Shown here piece after piece: positions 1 through 8,878 of a stretch of DNA of 64,000 bases. The translations under genes and the position numbers were made by a program. Position 1 is the first letter of the stretch; every line of letters starts with the position of its first letter. Under the pieces are notes generated by a model, which was not told the origin of the DNA, did no database searches, and saw only the letters and a program-made list of their open reading frames with translations. The DNA is from Cyclobacteriaceae bacterium (lineage in GTDB: Bacteria > Bacteroidota > Bacteroidia > Cytophagales > Cyclobacteriaceae): the NCBI GenBank assembly GCA_019638285.1, contig JAHBUB010000011.1:1-64000 (forward strand). The letters run 5' to 3'.

Positions 1-828
1 GTATGCGGGAGCTGAAACCAACGCTAAAATTTCTCCTGTAGCTGGCTCAATTGCCACAATACTTCCGGATTTTCCCTTCATAAGACGCTCACCATATTGT
101 TGCAAATCTATGTCAATGCTGCTCACCAAGTCTTCACCTGGAATAGACAAAGTATCATACTCACCGTCTTTAAAAGATCCCTTCTCTATGCCACGAACAT
201 TTCGCAATTTGAATTTTATGCCTCGCTTTCCCCTCAATTGTTCTTCATAAAAAGATTCGATGCCGCTTTGACCAACATAATCTCCCTGCCTATAGATTCC
301 AGATTGATCCTTCTCAAGTTGTGCTTTCGAAATTTCACTCACATAGCCCAGTGCATTGGCCAAAGCGGGGGTGGTGTATGATCTTGTCGTTCTCGCCTGA
401 ACATATAATCCTGGAAATTCATCCATGTGGTCCTGTACCCTGGCAAACTCAGCATTTGAAAGACGGTCTATAAATAAGGTTGGCTTATAAGGTGAGTACT
501 CCTTTCGGGCTCTCATTTCTTTGAACTTCTTCCGCAACTCCTCTCTCGACATTAGAAAAACCTGACAAAATTTCGCTGAGTCGAAATCTCGAATGTCTTT
601 TCGGATTACATTAATATCAAATTCAGGTGTATTGTAAACAATCAGTTTGTTGTTTCGATCGTAGATAAGCCCACGGAATGGGTATTCTACTTCCTTCAGA
701 ATGGCGTTACTATCCGCTAGTTCTGCATACTTGTTATCGAGTACCTGAATTGAGAACAGTTTTATTAAAAAAACCAGCCCTGTCAGAATAAAAATAATTT
801 GTAGTATCTCTTTCCTCCCTTCGTTCAT
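1..828 (-). CDS. mrdA: Penicillin-binding protein 2 (MrdA), N-terminal part, cut by window edge
   Basis: Class B transpeptidase that cross-links peptidoglycan during cell elongation, working with RodA and the MreBCD complex at the inner membrane. The frame is open from ATG at 828 to the window edge (276 codons). There is one N-terminal membrane segment at about residues 8-25. The class-B signature YPFRGLIYDRN lies near residue 50 and the pedestal motif GQSGIESFYEEQLRG near 190. GSIVAIEPATGEILALVS, which leads into the transpeptidase domain, is at the edge. The catalytic SxxK, SxN and KTG boxes lie beyond the window, so activity cannot be judged. The start overlaps the mreD stop by 4 nt (ATGA), which indicates translational coupling. 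Confidence 0.93.
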   Translation of the reverse strand, partial: MNEGRKEILQIIFILTGLVFLIKLFSIQVLDNKYAELADSNAILKEVEYPFRGLIYDRNNKLIVYNTPEFDINVIRKDIRDFDSAKFCQVFLMSREELRKKFKEMRARKEYSPYKPTLFIDRLSNAEFARVQDHMDEFPGLYVQARTTRSYTTPALANALGYVSEISKAQLEKDQSGIYRQGDYVGQSGIESFYEEQLRGKRGIKFKLRNVRGIEKGSFKDGEYDTLSIPGEDLVSSIDIDLQQYGERLMKGKSGSIVAIEPATGEILALVSAPAY

Positions 829-1340
829 GATCTTCGTTGCCCAGGCAGCATATACTGCAATAACAATACAGTAAGGAAAGTAAAGATAGTGCTAAAAAAT
901 ACTTTTGAAAAGGTATACCCCAGAAGTCCGAATCCTCCTGCCTCAATAAAAAATAGCGTAAAGTGATGAATAAAGATGAGAGGAATGGCATAAATCAAAA
1001 ACCATTGCAAGCCATTGGCAGCCAGTGTAGGGCCTTCACCGGCATCATACCCTCCCTGTGGAGTAATGCGCGACAACCAAAAATTCCTAACAAATGCCAA
1101 CAATACCAACGCTGATGCATGCATACCCAAACTATCATAAAAAATATCCACCAAAAACCCCATTACGAATCCGAGTACCATCAATAGCAAAATGTTGGTT
1201 TCTATAGGCAGGAATAAAATAAAGGCGATATAAATAAAACAAAAAGCAGTATTGAAGAGCACAAGGTTCTTCATGAGCACCACCTGCACAAGTAGATAGA
1301 TGAAAAAGGATAAAAATTGCCAAATACCTGTTCTGCTCAT
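825..1340 (-). CDS. mreD: Rod shape-determining protein MreD
   Basis: Small integral membrane component of the elongasome. The 171-residue protein is almost wholly hydrophobic, with about five to six membrane segments, as expected for MreD. The pattern GFVMGFLVDIFYDSLGMHA in the middle is the most typical MreD stretch. It overlaps mreC by 4 nt upstream and mrdA by 4 nt downstream, so mreC-mreD-mrdA are almost certainly co-translated. MreD diverges strongly between phyla; gene order supports the call as much as sequence does. Confidence 0.9.
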   Translation of the reverse strand: MSRTGIWQFLSFFIYLLVQVVLMKNLVLFNTAFCFIYIAFILFLPIETNILLLMVLGFVMGFLVDIFYDSLGMHASALVLLAFVRNFWLSRITPQGGYDAGEGPTLAANGLQWFLIYAIPLIFIHHFTLFFIEAGGFGLLGYTFSKVFFSTIFTFLTVLLLQYMLPGQRRS

Positions 1341-2176
1341 TTTGGAAGACCAATAGTTATCTGCTCCAAAGAGTCCTTTTCTTTCAAAAGATTACTTCGA
1401 ACAATTTCCACAAAAGCCAACTTGGAAAAGTCCTGCGCCAGCTTCACTTTCAAATCGTAAAACTGAGCTTCAGGCCCTAAATTCACTTCATCTATAATAC
1501 CCACTAAAACACCTGCAGGAAAAACCGCATTAAAGCCAGAGGTGACCACCGTGTCCCCCACAACTGGGTCGGCATGACGAGGTATAAAATTAAGCTGACT
1601 GTAAAGAGGATCTTTCCCATCCCAGTTTATAGAGCCAAAATGGTTGGTTCTTTTAATCACCGATGATGTAAACTCCTCCGTGTTTAACAATGAAATAAGC
1701 ACCGCATAATGATCAGAAACTGATTTCACTTTTCCGACCGCCCCCGCCACACTGATCACAGCCATACCTGGGGCTATCCCATCCAATGCCCCCTTGTTAA
1801 TGGTGATGTAATTTTTAAATCGTTCTACCGAGTTGCTGATCACTTTTGCACTTACAAAATCAAAACGATTAATAATCTTAGGATCCTTAATTTCTCTCAC
1901 TTCCAGGTTGTAGAGACTTTGATTACGTTGCTCAAGCTTGGTTCTCAGCTGTGCATTTTCTTCTGCCAGTTCTGTATTAATTCTTCGAAGTGAAAAGTAT
2001 TCTTTGACTCCCTGAGTAGTGCTGATGATATTCGCGGCAAGGTGATTTGACGAATTGAAAAATTTAGTGCTTTGGTACTGATTGTTCTGCACAATCAACC
2101 AGGCTGCAAATAATTCCAACACCAAAAATGTAAAGAAAGCCCTATACTGGTAAAAAAAGTAAAAGAGCCTATCCAT
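1337..2176 (-). CDS. mreC: Rod shape-determining protein MreC
   Basis: Bitopic periplasmic scaffold that links cytoplasmic MreB to PBP2/RodA. The 279-residue protein has an N-terminal membrane segment (about residues 11-29), then a coiled-coil region rich in E, Q, L and N (about 60-90), then the beta-barrel MreC domain with GIAPGMAVISVAGAVGKV and GDTVVTSGFNAVFPAGVLVG. The length is normal for the family. It lies 4 nt downstream of mreB and overlaps mreD by 4 nt. Confidence 0.95.
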   Translation of the reverse strand: MDRLFYFFYQYRAFFTFLVLELFAAWLIVQNNQYQSTKFFNSSNHLAANIISTTQGVKEYFSLRRINTELAEENAQLRTKLEQRNQSLYNLEVREIKDPKIINRFDFVSAKVISNSVERFKNYITINKGALDGIAPGMAVISVAGAVGKVKSVSDHYAVLISLLNTEEFTSSVIKRTNHFGSINWDGKDPLYSQLNFIPRHADPVVGDTVVTSGFNAVFPAGVLVGIIDEVNLGPEAQFYDLKVKLAQDFSKLAFVEIVRSNLLKEKDSLEQITIGLPK

Positions 2177-2180
2177 GCTA

Positions 2181-3206
2181 TCAAGTCATCAATATGGATT
2201 TGAAATGCTCTAGGTTTTTAAGTGCCTGCCCGGTCCCCCTTACCACAGCACGAAGCGCATCGTCTGCTACGTGAATAGGTAATTTGGTCTTCAATGCAAG
2301 TCGCTTATCCAAGCCGCGCAGAAGAGCTCCTCCACCCGTAAGATAAATTCCCCGCTCATAAATATCAGCAGAAAGCTCAGGAGGAGATATTTCCAGTGCT
2401 TTTAACACAGCCTCCTCTAATTTAGAGATTGACTTATCCAATGCAAACGCTACTTCTGAGTAAGATATTTTTATTGTTTTAGGAATCCCTGTCATTAAAT
2501 CCCGGCCACGAATCTCATAATCGTCCGGTCCATCATCCAACTCTGTCAAAGCAGAACCTACCTCAATCTTCACGCGCTCAGCAGATCGCTCACCAATCAA
2601 GAGATTGTGCTGTCTGCGCATGTAGTCAAGAATATCCCTGTTAAAAGTATCTCCCGCGATGCGAATGGATTGGTCACATACTATTCCGGATAATGCAATC
2701 ACTGCAATGTCTGTAGTTCCACCGCCAATATCTACAATCATATTACCCACCGGCTGTTCGATGTCAATTCCAATGCCAATGGCAGCAGCTATTGGCTCAT
2801 GAATCATATATACCTCCTTTGCATTGGCATGCTCAGCCGAGTCGCGTACAGCCCTCTTTTCTACTTCGGTAATTCCGGACGGAATACAAATCACCATTCT
2901 AAGCGAAGGCGGAAATAATCTTTTTCCTGTGTCAATCATCTTGATCATACCCCTGATCATCATCTCAGCAGCATGGAAATCCGCAATCACACCTTCCTTT
3001 AAAGGACGAATGGTCCTAATGTTGTCATGGGTTTTTTCATGCATCTGCATGGCTTCCCTTCCTATGGCAATCACCTTGTTGGTATTCTTATCCATCGCAA
3101 TGATGGATGGCTCATCTACTACAATCTTGTCTTTATAGATGATTAAGGTATTTGCTGTGCCAAGATCAAGGGCTATGTCCTGCGTAAAAAAGTCAAAAAG
3201 TCCCAT
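2181..3206 (-). CDS. mreB: Rod shape-determining protein MreB (actin homologue)
   Basis: ATP-dependent cytoskeletal filament protein that orients lateral cell-wall synthesis. The 341 residues carry the actin/Hsp70 nucleotide-binding signatures: DLGTANTLI at residue 14, the phosphate-2 motif VDIGGGTTDIAVIA near 160, and the adenosine motif YLTGGGALLRGL near 290. Length and conservation are typical. It is the first gene of mreB-mreC-mreD-mrdA, directly downstream of purH. A TATATTTG box about 40 nt upstream of its ATG suggests its own promoter in addition to read-through from purH. Confidence 0.98.
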   Translation of the reverse strand: MGLFDFFTQDIALDLGTANTLIIYKDKIVVDEPSIIAMDKNTNKVIAIGREAMQMHEKTHDNIRTIRPLKEGVIADFHAAEMMIRGMIKMIDTGKRLFPPSLRMVICIPSGITEVEKRAVRDSAEHANAKEVYMIHEPIAAAIGIGIDIEQPVGNMIVDIGGGTTDIAVIALSGIVCDQSIRIAGDTFNRDILDYMRRQHNLLIGERSAERVKIEVGSALTELDDGPDDYEIRGRDLMTGIPKTIKISYSEVAFALDKSISKLEEAVLKALEISPPELSADIYERGIYLTGGGALLRGLDKRLALKTKLPIHVADDALRAVVRGTGQALKNLEHFKSILMT

Positions 3207-3247
3207 TGGTGTTAAAGCTGTAGTTATTCTAGAGGGCCGAAATTAAG

Positions 3248-3255
3248 CAAATATA
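3248..3255 (-). promoter_or_regulatory. Candidate -7 box of the mreB promoter
   Basis: TATATTTG on the minus strand fits the Bacteroidota -7 consensus TA-N2-TTTG and would place the transcription start about 37 nt ahead of the mreB ATG. No good TTTG -33 element was found at the normal distance, so this is a motif match only. Confidence 0.45.
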
Positions 3256-3304
3256 ACCGTGATTTTAGCGTTTAATGGAGCGAAAACTTACACCTCCAAA
3301 CCTA

Positions 3305-4831
3305 CTAGTGTTTAAAATGCCGATAGCCGGTCGTTACCATCGCCATATCATGGCCATCACAAAAATTAATGGAGTCCTGATCCTTAATAGAACCTCCGGG
3401 TTGAATGACGGCTTTGATTCCCTGGTCGTGAGCAATCTCAACACAATCTGGGAAAGGAAAAAATGCATCAGATGCCATCACTGCTCCATTCAAATCAAAA
3501 CCAAAATTCTTTGCTTTGGCAATTGCCTGTCTCAATGCGTCTACCCTTGAGGTTTGCCCTACTCCACTGGCCAGCATCTGACCATCCTCAGCCAATACGA
3601 TTGTATTGGATTTGGTGTGTTTGGCTATTTTTGCCGCAAACAACATCGCCCTTACTTCAACCTCCGTAGGCTTTTTCTTTGTTACTATCTTCAAATCTTC
3701 TTTTTTTTCTGTATGTCCATCAAAATCTTGAGTGATCACGCCATTCAACAAACTTCTAAACTGACGACTGATTTTTAATACCCCTTTTTGCTTCAGCAGA
3801 TTTCTGTTCTTTTTGGATTTTAATAGTTCCAATGCCTCGGGGGTGAAGTCTGGAGCAATCAGAATTTCAAAAAACAACTTGTTGATTTCCTCAGCGGCTG
3901 TCACATCAATCTTTTGGTTGGTACATAGAATACCACCAAAAGCGGAGACAGTATCCGCCTGAAATGCTTTGAGATAGGCTTCTTTTACCGAATCGGCAGT
4001 AGCCACACCACATGCATTGGTGTGCTTGATAATGACAAATGCTGTTTCTCCTTCAAATTCATTAAGTAAATGATTCGCTGCATCTATATCTACAAGATTA
4101 TTGTAAGAAAGATCCTTACCATTTAACTTTTCAAATAGTTGCTCTAGCGCTCCATAATATACAGCCTGTTGATGGGGGTTTTCTCCATAACGCAATGAAC
4201 TCCCACCTTGAACACTCATCTTTAAACTCTTAATCTCTTCCTCCTGATTAAAATAATTAAAGATAGCTGTATCATAATGGGAGGTCACATCAAAAGCCAT
4301 TGTCGCAAAATGTTTTCTGTCTTTTAGCGAGGGTTGGCATTGAGTTGACTGAAGTAACTCTAACGCCTCATTATATTGATCTCTGGACGAAACAATTAAA
4401 ACATCTTTAAAGTTTTTTGCGGCCGCACGAATCAGAGAAACTCCTCCAATATCAATTTTTTCAATGATCTCGCTTTCACTGCCCCCACTGGCTAACGTTT
4501 CTTCAAATGGGTACAAATCCACTATCACTAAATCTATGGGTGGAATGTTATACTCCTTAGACTGACTTACATCTCCCTCGTTATCCCTTCTGTAAAGAAT
4601 ACCTCCAAACATTATAGGATGAAGTGTTTTAACACGACCTCCAAAGATGGATGGATATCCTGTAAGCTCTTCCACCGGCACTACTTTGTATCCCAAACCT
4701 TCAATAAAAGTTTGTGTCCCTCCCGTAGACACAAACTCTACTCCTTCCGCGCCAAGAGCTTTAATGATAGGCCCCAAATTGTCTTTGTAGTATACTGAAA
4801 TGAGTGCCCTTGAAATCTTCTTGGATGCCAT
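3305..4831 (-). CDS. purH: Bifunctional AICAR formyltransferase / IMP cyclohydrolase PurH
   Basis: Catalyses the last two steps of de novo IMP synthesis: formylation of AICAR by 10-formyl-THF, then ring closure. The 508-residue length matches the two-domain enzyme. The N-terminal MGS-like IMP cyclohydrolase domain has FVSTGGTQTF and GGRVKTLHP. The transformylase domain has SLRYGENPHQQA, the catalytic-region KHTNACGVA, and SDAFFPFPD near the C terminus. ATG at 4831 is the only sensible start. It precedes mreB by about 100 nt, an arrangement common in Bacteroidota. Confidence 0.98.
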   Translation of the reverse strand: MASKKISRALISVYYKDNLGPIIKALGAEGVEFVSTGGTQTFIEGLGYKVVPVEELTGYPSIFGGRVKTLHPIMFGGILYRRDNEGDVSQSKEYNIPPIDLVIVDLYPFEETLASGGSESEIIEKIDIGGVSLIRAAAKNFKDVLIVSSRDQYNEALELLQSTQCQPSLKDRKHFATMAFDVTSHYDTAIFNYFNQEEEIKSLKMSVQGGSSLRYGENPHQQAVYYGALEQLFEKLNGKDLSYNNLVDIDAANHLLNEFEGETAFVIIKHTNACGVATADSVKEAYLKAFQADTVSAFGGILCTNQKIDVTAAEEINKLFFEILIAPDFTPEALELLKSKKNRNLLKQKGVLKISRQFRSLLNGVITQDFDGHTEKKEDLKIVTKKKPTEVEVRAMLFAAKIAKHTKSNTIVLAEDGQMLASGVGQTSRVDALRQAIAKAKNFGFDLNGAVMASDAFFPFPDCVEIAHDQGIKAVIQPGGSIKDQDSINFCDGHDMAMVTTGYRHFKH

Positions 4832-4865
4832 TAAAAATAATCGGTTTAGGGATTTTCGGAAGCTG

Positions 4866-4873
4866 CAAAAGTA
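4866..4873 (-). promoter_or_regulatory. Candidate -7 box of the purH promoter
   Basis: TACTTTTG (TA-N2-TTTG) on the minus strand. A TTTC element lies 19 nt further upstream at the -33 position, which is close to the TTTG consensus and at the expected spacing. The predicted leader is about 30 nt. Confidence 0.5.
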
Positions 4874-4901
4874 GGGCTATTTTAAGGATAGCGAAACTTG
4901 C

Positions 4902-4926
4902 CACACTCAAAATTTTTTGAGTAGTG
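4902..4926. repeat. AT-rich hairpin between the omega-amidase gene and purH
   Basis: ACTCAAAA-TT-TTTTGAGT is a perfect 8-bp inverted repeat (4905-4922), extended by an imperfect CAC/GTG pair. It lies just downstream of the omega-amidase stop and upstream of the purH promoter box, so it could end that transcript. It lacks a following U-run outside the stem, so the terminator role is weak. Confidence 0.3.
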
Positions 4927-4939
4927 GCCCAAATGGTAC

Positions 4940-5761
4940 TTAAAAGTTTTCTTCGGAAATGGGCTCTACTTCCACAGTAAAGTCATCCGCATCCAAAAAA
5001 GCAGGAAACTTATCACGGTAAGAAAGCAGTGAGTTACCGCTTATTGCCACCGTCTTAATGGCTTCCATCCCCTCCACGGTGAAGACGGGCTCTCCTTTTG
5101 GATTGATAATAGATGAAAGACCGTTGTATTCAATTCCTTTTCCGTCAATTCCCACCCGATTAACACCCACCACATAAGACAGATTTTCAATAGCTCGTGC
5201 TTTTAGCAATGTATCCCAGGCATGAATTCTGACTTTGGGCCAATTAGCAATATAAATGGCCAGATCATAGGTTGGCCTTTTCAAAGTAGCATTCCACTTG
5301 TTGCGACTCCAAACAGGAAAACGGAGATCGTAACAGACCAAAGGACAAATTCTCCATCCCTTCCAATGTCCTATCAAGAGGCTCTCGCCAGCAGAATAAT
5401 CCAGATGCTCATCTGCCATTCGGAAAAGATGGCGTTTGTCATACGTTTTAAAATTGCCTCCAGGTTCCATCCAGAGCAGGCGGTTATAGTAGCGATCGTG
5501 AATTAAGGCAATAAAACTTCCCAGAATTAATGCCCCAGTCTGATCGGCCATCTGCTTCATCCACTTAAAAGTGCGCATATTCATCCGTTCGGCCAGCTTT
5601 GATGCCGCCATCGTAAATCCGGTAGTAAACATTTCCGGAAGCACAATTACGTCAGTAGGCTCATTGATTTGCCATATTTTCTCTTCAAACATGGCCAAAT
5701 TGGCACCAATATCTTCCCAGTGTAGGTCTGACTGAATAACTGTAATCTTGAGGTCCTGCAT
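4940..5761 (-). CDS. Carbon-nitrogen hydrolase, omega-amidase (NIT2/YafV-like)
   Basis: Nitrilase-superfamily amidase expected to hydrolyse alpha-ketoglutaramate or alpha-ketosuccinamate. The 273-residue protein has the Glu-Lys-Cys triad: E43 in LPEMF, K109 in YDKRHLF, C143 in LVCYDLRFP. These contexts are those of YafV/NIT2 rather than of true nitrilases. ATG at 5761 is preferred over the GTG one codon earlier. The next gene upstream encodes an aminotransferase of the YbdL/glutamine-transaminase type, which yields the substrate of an omega-amidase, so the two probably act in sequence. The 76-nt gap allows co-transcription. Confidence 0.88.
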   Translation of the reverse strand: MQDLKITVIQSDLHWEDIGANLAMFEEKIWQINEPTDVIVLPEMFTTGFTMAASKLAERMNMRTFKWMKQMADQTGALILGSFIALIHDRYYNRLLWMEPGGNFKTYDKRHLFRMADEHLDYSAGESLLIGHWKGWRICPLVCYDLRFPVWSRNKWNATLKRPTYDLAIYIANWPKVRIHAWDTLLKARAIENLSYVVGVNRVGIDGKGIEYNGLSSIINPKGEPVFTVEGMEAIKTVAISGNSLLSYRDKFPAFLDADDFTVEVEPISEENF

Positions 5762-5837
5762 CACACTTGATTAATTCTACTACAAAGAAAGCGATCCGCC
5801 TTTAATTAAGGGAATGCTCTCTACAACAATTTACACA

Positions 5838-6980
5838 CTAAAAACGGTTCAGAATTTTTCCAGCCTCCTTTAAGGTATCCTCCCCTTTGGCAAAACAAAA
5901 ACGCAAGAGCTGATTATCCGTCCTGTCTTTATAGAAAACAGACACAGGAATAGACGCAAGTTTGTGCTCTTTGGTGAGCCATTCGGCCATTTCCATGTCA
6001 GGTTTTGAAGAAATTCTTTTGTAAGATAACAATTGAAAGTAAGACCCATGACAAATCATTGGTTCAAAAGAGGAGTCCTTGATTTGATCTAAAAAGAAAT
6101 CTCGCTTTTGTTGATAAAATTTTGATAACTCCAAATAATGCGATGGCTGCTGCATGTATTCAGCCAATGCCAACTGTACAGGAGTATTAACGCTAAACGT
6201 AATAAACTGATGTGCTTTTCTAATTTCCTTTGTTATCGCTGCTGGCGCAACAGTATAGCCTATTTTCCACCCAGTAGCATGAAAAGTCTTGCCAAAAGAA
6301 AAGACAGCGATGCTGTTGGCTGCCAGCCCAGGAAAACGCATTACACTTTGGTGCGCCAACTCATCAAAAATAATGCGTTCATAGACCTCATCGCTTAACA
6401 CCAGAATGTCATGATCATTAACTATACCCTCTAGGGTTTTTAAATCATTTTCTGTCAATATCGCACCGCTTGGATTTTGAGGCGTATTGATCATGATCAT
6501 GCGTGTCTGCGGGGTAATTTTACTTTTTACCATATCCCAGTCAATAGCAAAATCAGGGGGTAAAATATTGATTGGAACTGGGATGCCTCCATTCAATCGA
6601 ATGGCCGGGTCGTAACAATCGTAGGAAGGGTCAAACAAAATAACCTCATCTCCGGGGCTCACTAATCCAGTAATTGTTGCAAAAATAGCTTCAGTGCCTC
6701 CCGCTGTAATGGTAATGTCAGTATCAGGATCAACCTTGTGCTTATAAGATTGAAAGATGACATTAGCAATTGTCTGGCGCAATGATGGCACACCGGGCAT
6801 GGGTGCATATTGATTGTATCCGTCTTTCATCTGTTGATGAACGAGCTCAATCAACTTTTCTGAAACCTTAAAATCAGGGAAGCCTTGCGATAAGTTAATG
6901 GCTCCATGTTCCTGCGCCATTTTTGACATCACCGCAAAAATGGAAGTCCCTACATCTGGAAGTCTGGAATGGATTTCCAT
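5838..6980 (-). CDS. PLP-dependent aminotransferase, methionine/glutamine transaminase-like (YbdL type)
   Basis: Fold-type I class I/II aminotransferase of 380 residues. It opens with INLSQGFPDF, typical of the YbdL/kynurenine-aminotransferase branch that transfers amino groups from methionine, glutamine or aromatic residues to 2-oxo acids. The PLP-binding lysine is in SFGKTFHATGWKIGY (about residue 233). NTPQNPSGA and LSDEVYERI are the conserved cofactor-side motifs. Its stop is 76 nt before the omega-amidase ATG, and its own ATG shares one base with the def stop codon (TAATG). Substrate is inferred from subfamily features and the neighbour. Confidence 0.87.
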   Translation of the reverse strand: MEIHSRLPDVGTSIFAVMSKMAQEHGAINLSQGFPDFKVSEKLIELVHQQMKDGYNQYAPMPGVPSLRQTIANVIFQSYKHKVDPDTDITITAGGTEAIFATITGLVSPGDEVILFDPSYDCYDPAIRLNGGIPVPINILPPDFAIDWDMVKSKITPQTRMIMINTPQNPSGAILTENDLKTLEGIVNDHDILVLSDEVYERIIFDELAHQSVMRFPGLAANSIAVFSFGKTFHATGWKIGYTVAPAAITKEIRKAHQFITFSVNTPVQLALAEYMQQPSHYLELSKFYQQKRDFFLDQIKDSSFEPMICHGSYFQLLSYKRISSKPDMEMAEWLTKEHKLASIPVSVFYKDRTDNQLLRFCFAKGEDTLKEAGKILNRF

Positions 6981-7537
6981 TATTTGCGTAAAGGGGCCAA
7001 GATTCTATACTCCGTATCTACATCCCCCCTACTGATGTCGTTCAGCTTGCCTTTCAGAAGCCTTTTCTTGAGTGGAGTAAGATAGTCGATGAACAACACC
7101 CCTTCAATGTGATCATACTCATGTTGGATGATGCGTGCCTTCATTCCTTCATATTCTTCATCGAATGCCTTCCAGTTTTCGTCAAAGTATTTAATACGAA
7201 TCGAAAACGGCCTGGTCACTTTTTCACGCACATTCGGAATGCTCAAACATCCTTCCTCCATTTCATCGTGATCTTCATCCTCTTCTACAATCTCAGCATT
7301 GATAAATACCTTCTTGAATCCTTCCATTTCTGGCTCGTCTTCCAGTACACTGCCGTCCACCACAAACATTCTCACATCTTTGCCAATCTGAGGAGCTGCC
7401 AGGCCAATGCCATGTGCTGCATACATTGTTTCAAACATGTCTTCAGAAAGCTTTTTTACCTCCTTAGAGCCCTTTTTAATATCCAGCGCTTTCTTGCGAA
7501 GCACTGGGTCTCCATACATAACAATCGGATAAACCAT
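6980..7537 (-). CDS. def: Peptide deformylase
   Basis: Removes the N-formyl group from nascent proteins. The 185 residues contain all three family motifs: GIGLAAPQIG (43-52), EEGCLSIP with metal ligand C97, and QHEYDHIEGVLF with ligands H139 and H143 and catalytic E140. Length is normal. It is followed directly by the aminotransferase gene with a 1-nt stop/start overlap and preceded by a 135-nt gap after ruvX. Confidence 0.98.
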   Translation of the reverse strand: MVYPIVMYGDPVLRKKALDIKKGSKEVKKLSEDMFETMYAAHGIGLAAPQIGKDVRMFVVDGSVLEDEPEMEGFKKVFINAEIVEEDEDHDEMEEGCLSIPNVREKVTRPFSIRIKYFDENWKAFDEEYEGMKARIIQHEYDHIEGVLFIDYLTPLKKRLLKGKLNDISRGDVDTEYRILAPLRK

Positions 7538-7672
7538 GAGATTTTTAACTAGGCTGCAAATTTAACCCAAAATATGCATTAGAAAGGCATATTCCACTCA
7601 AAGGATTATGAAACAGAAAATGCTGTTTTATCATTCAGGTTTGATGATTTTGCTCAGCCTAGAGGAGCTGCC

Positions 7673-8086
7673 TTACTTCCTTGACTCCAGGTAAGTTTGT
7701 AAAATCAGGGTAGCACTGATCTTATCTACATTTTGCTTTTCTCTTCTGTCCTTTTTCTTCATTCCACCATCTATCATGGCACGAAGCGCAATCTTACTCG
7801 TAAATCGTTCGTCTACATACTTTACAGGAAGATCCGGAAAAGCTTTGTTGATTTTAACCACCATCTGCCTAACAAAAGGAGCTGTTTCCGAATCGGTATT
7901 ATCCATTTGTTTTGGCAGCCCTATTATTGCCTCATCCACCTGCTCTTTTAGAAAGTATTGTTTAAGATAGGGAAGAAGGTTGGAGGTTTCAACAGTATCC
8001 AAGGCGGTAGCTATAATCCGCAAAGGATCAGTCACCGCGAGGCCGGTTCGCTTCATTCCATAGTCGATGGCCAATATTCGACCCAT
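7673..8086 (-). CDS. ruvX: Putative Holliday junction resolvase / pre-16S rRNA nuclease RuvX (YqgF)
   Basis: RNase H-fold nuclease of 137 residues, normal for YqgF, involved in pre-16S rRNA maturation and/or recombination. Visible motifs are ILAIDYGMKRTGLAVTD at the N terminus, with the first catalytic Asp, then IIGLPKQMDNTDSETA, and YVDERFTSKIA with the acidic pair. The final Asp lies in DKISATLILQTYL. It is 33 nt downstream of the hemerythrin-like gene. Confidence 0.95.
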   Translation of the reverse strand: MGRILAIDYGMKRTGLAVTDPLRIIATALDTVETSNLLPYLKQYFLKEQVDEAIIGLPKQMDNTDSETAPFVRQMVVKINKAFPDLPVKYVDERFTSKIALRAMIDGGMKKKDRREKQNVDKISATLILQTYLESRK

Positions 8087-8119
8087 ATATTCTTAAGCTT
8101 AAAAAAATGAAACTGGAGG

Positions 8120-8878
8120 TCAGTTGTACTTTGACTTTTCACCAAAAATCTTTTTTACCCTGTTTTCAACCATCATGGCTTTTGGGAAAAGTATTTCGTT
8201 TTCGATTCTGGCATGTGTCTTAAGGCTTTTTTCAAATGAAATCAATTCTGAATAGATGACTTTTACATGCAGAGGGGCATCATCGCTCAGGGTGTAATTA
8301 TTTGTTATCCTTCTAATGCCTCCCATTTCGTCACCATGCGCCTCGTGTTCCATCGCAAAACGTTGCAAGGAATTCTTCTCAAGCATATAATAAAGCCTGG
8401 ATGGATTGTAGATTCCCTTAGATGCCTTTTCTAAAAGACGGATGTATCCAAAAAGGGTGTCTTCTTCCTCATAGATATGATGAATAAAATCTTCCAGGAA
8501 GAGTGGAAATAATTCTTTCAAATCCTTTTCCACCGATTCATATTCAGCATGATCTGCATTAAAAGATTCTACTAAACGAGCTATATAAGGAAGCCTGTGT
8601 TTTACAAAAGTAAAATGGGCATGTTTAAGGTATTCTAAAATTAAATCAATAGGATAAGAGATGAGAGGAAGGTCAGCCTCCTGAAAATTTGCGTGGGGTG
8701 CTTCTAACTCTTTCACCACCTGATCTACCCTCAACCCTTTGTCTTGGCACACCTGTTCCAGTGTCTGCTCCGAATATTCATAAAATTTAATGCCAAAAAA
8801 ATAAAGCACGTAGGCATGCACATTATTCTGGTTCACCAAATCTTGTATCCGCTTATCCTTAAGGGTAGTTTTCGCCAT
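8120..8878 (-). CDS. Hemerythrin-domain protein, RIC (YtfE/ScdA)-like with altered N-terminal motif
   Basis: Probably a di-iron hemerythrin-like protein related to RIC proteins that repair nitrosatively or oxidatively damaged Fe-S clusters. The N-terminal part aligns by eye with the ScdA_N domain (residues 12-58), but the usual Cys-Cys-Gly-Gly after the first helix is replaced by Y33-E34-Y35-S36. Metal-ligand-type motifs remain: KHAHF and VKHRLP near 86-95, FIHHIYEEEDTLF near 130-142, MEHEAHGDE, and THARIENEILFP near the C terminus. At 252 residues it is slightly longer than YtfE. Function without the Cys pair is uncertain. Confidence 0.8.
   Translation of the reverse strand: MAKTTLKDKRIQDLVNQNNVHAYVLYFFGIKFYEYSEQTLEQVCQDKGLRVDQVVKELEAPHANFQEADLPLISYPIDLILEYLKHAHFTFVKHRLPYIARLVESFNADHAEYESVEKDLKELFPLFLEDFIHHIYEEEDTLFGYIRLLEKASKGIYNPSRLYYMLEKNSLQRFAMEHEAHGDEMGGIRRITNNYTLSDDAPLHVKVIYSELISFEKSLKTHARIENEILFPKAMMVENRVKKIFGEKSKYN

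Noticed and set aside
97-381. 94-codon plus-strand open frame
   Set aside because: Antisense to the mrdA coding sequence, with no recognisable motif.
734-991. 85-codon minus-strand open frame
   Set aside because: Out-of-frame shadow across the mreD-mrdA junction; both real frames have strong family motifs.
7109-7552. 147-codon plus-strand open frame
   Set aside because: Antisense to def, whose motifs are complete; the antisense translation is Phe/His-rich low-information sequence.
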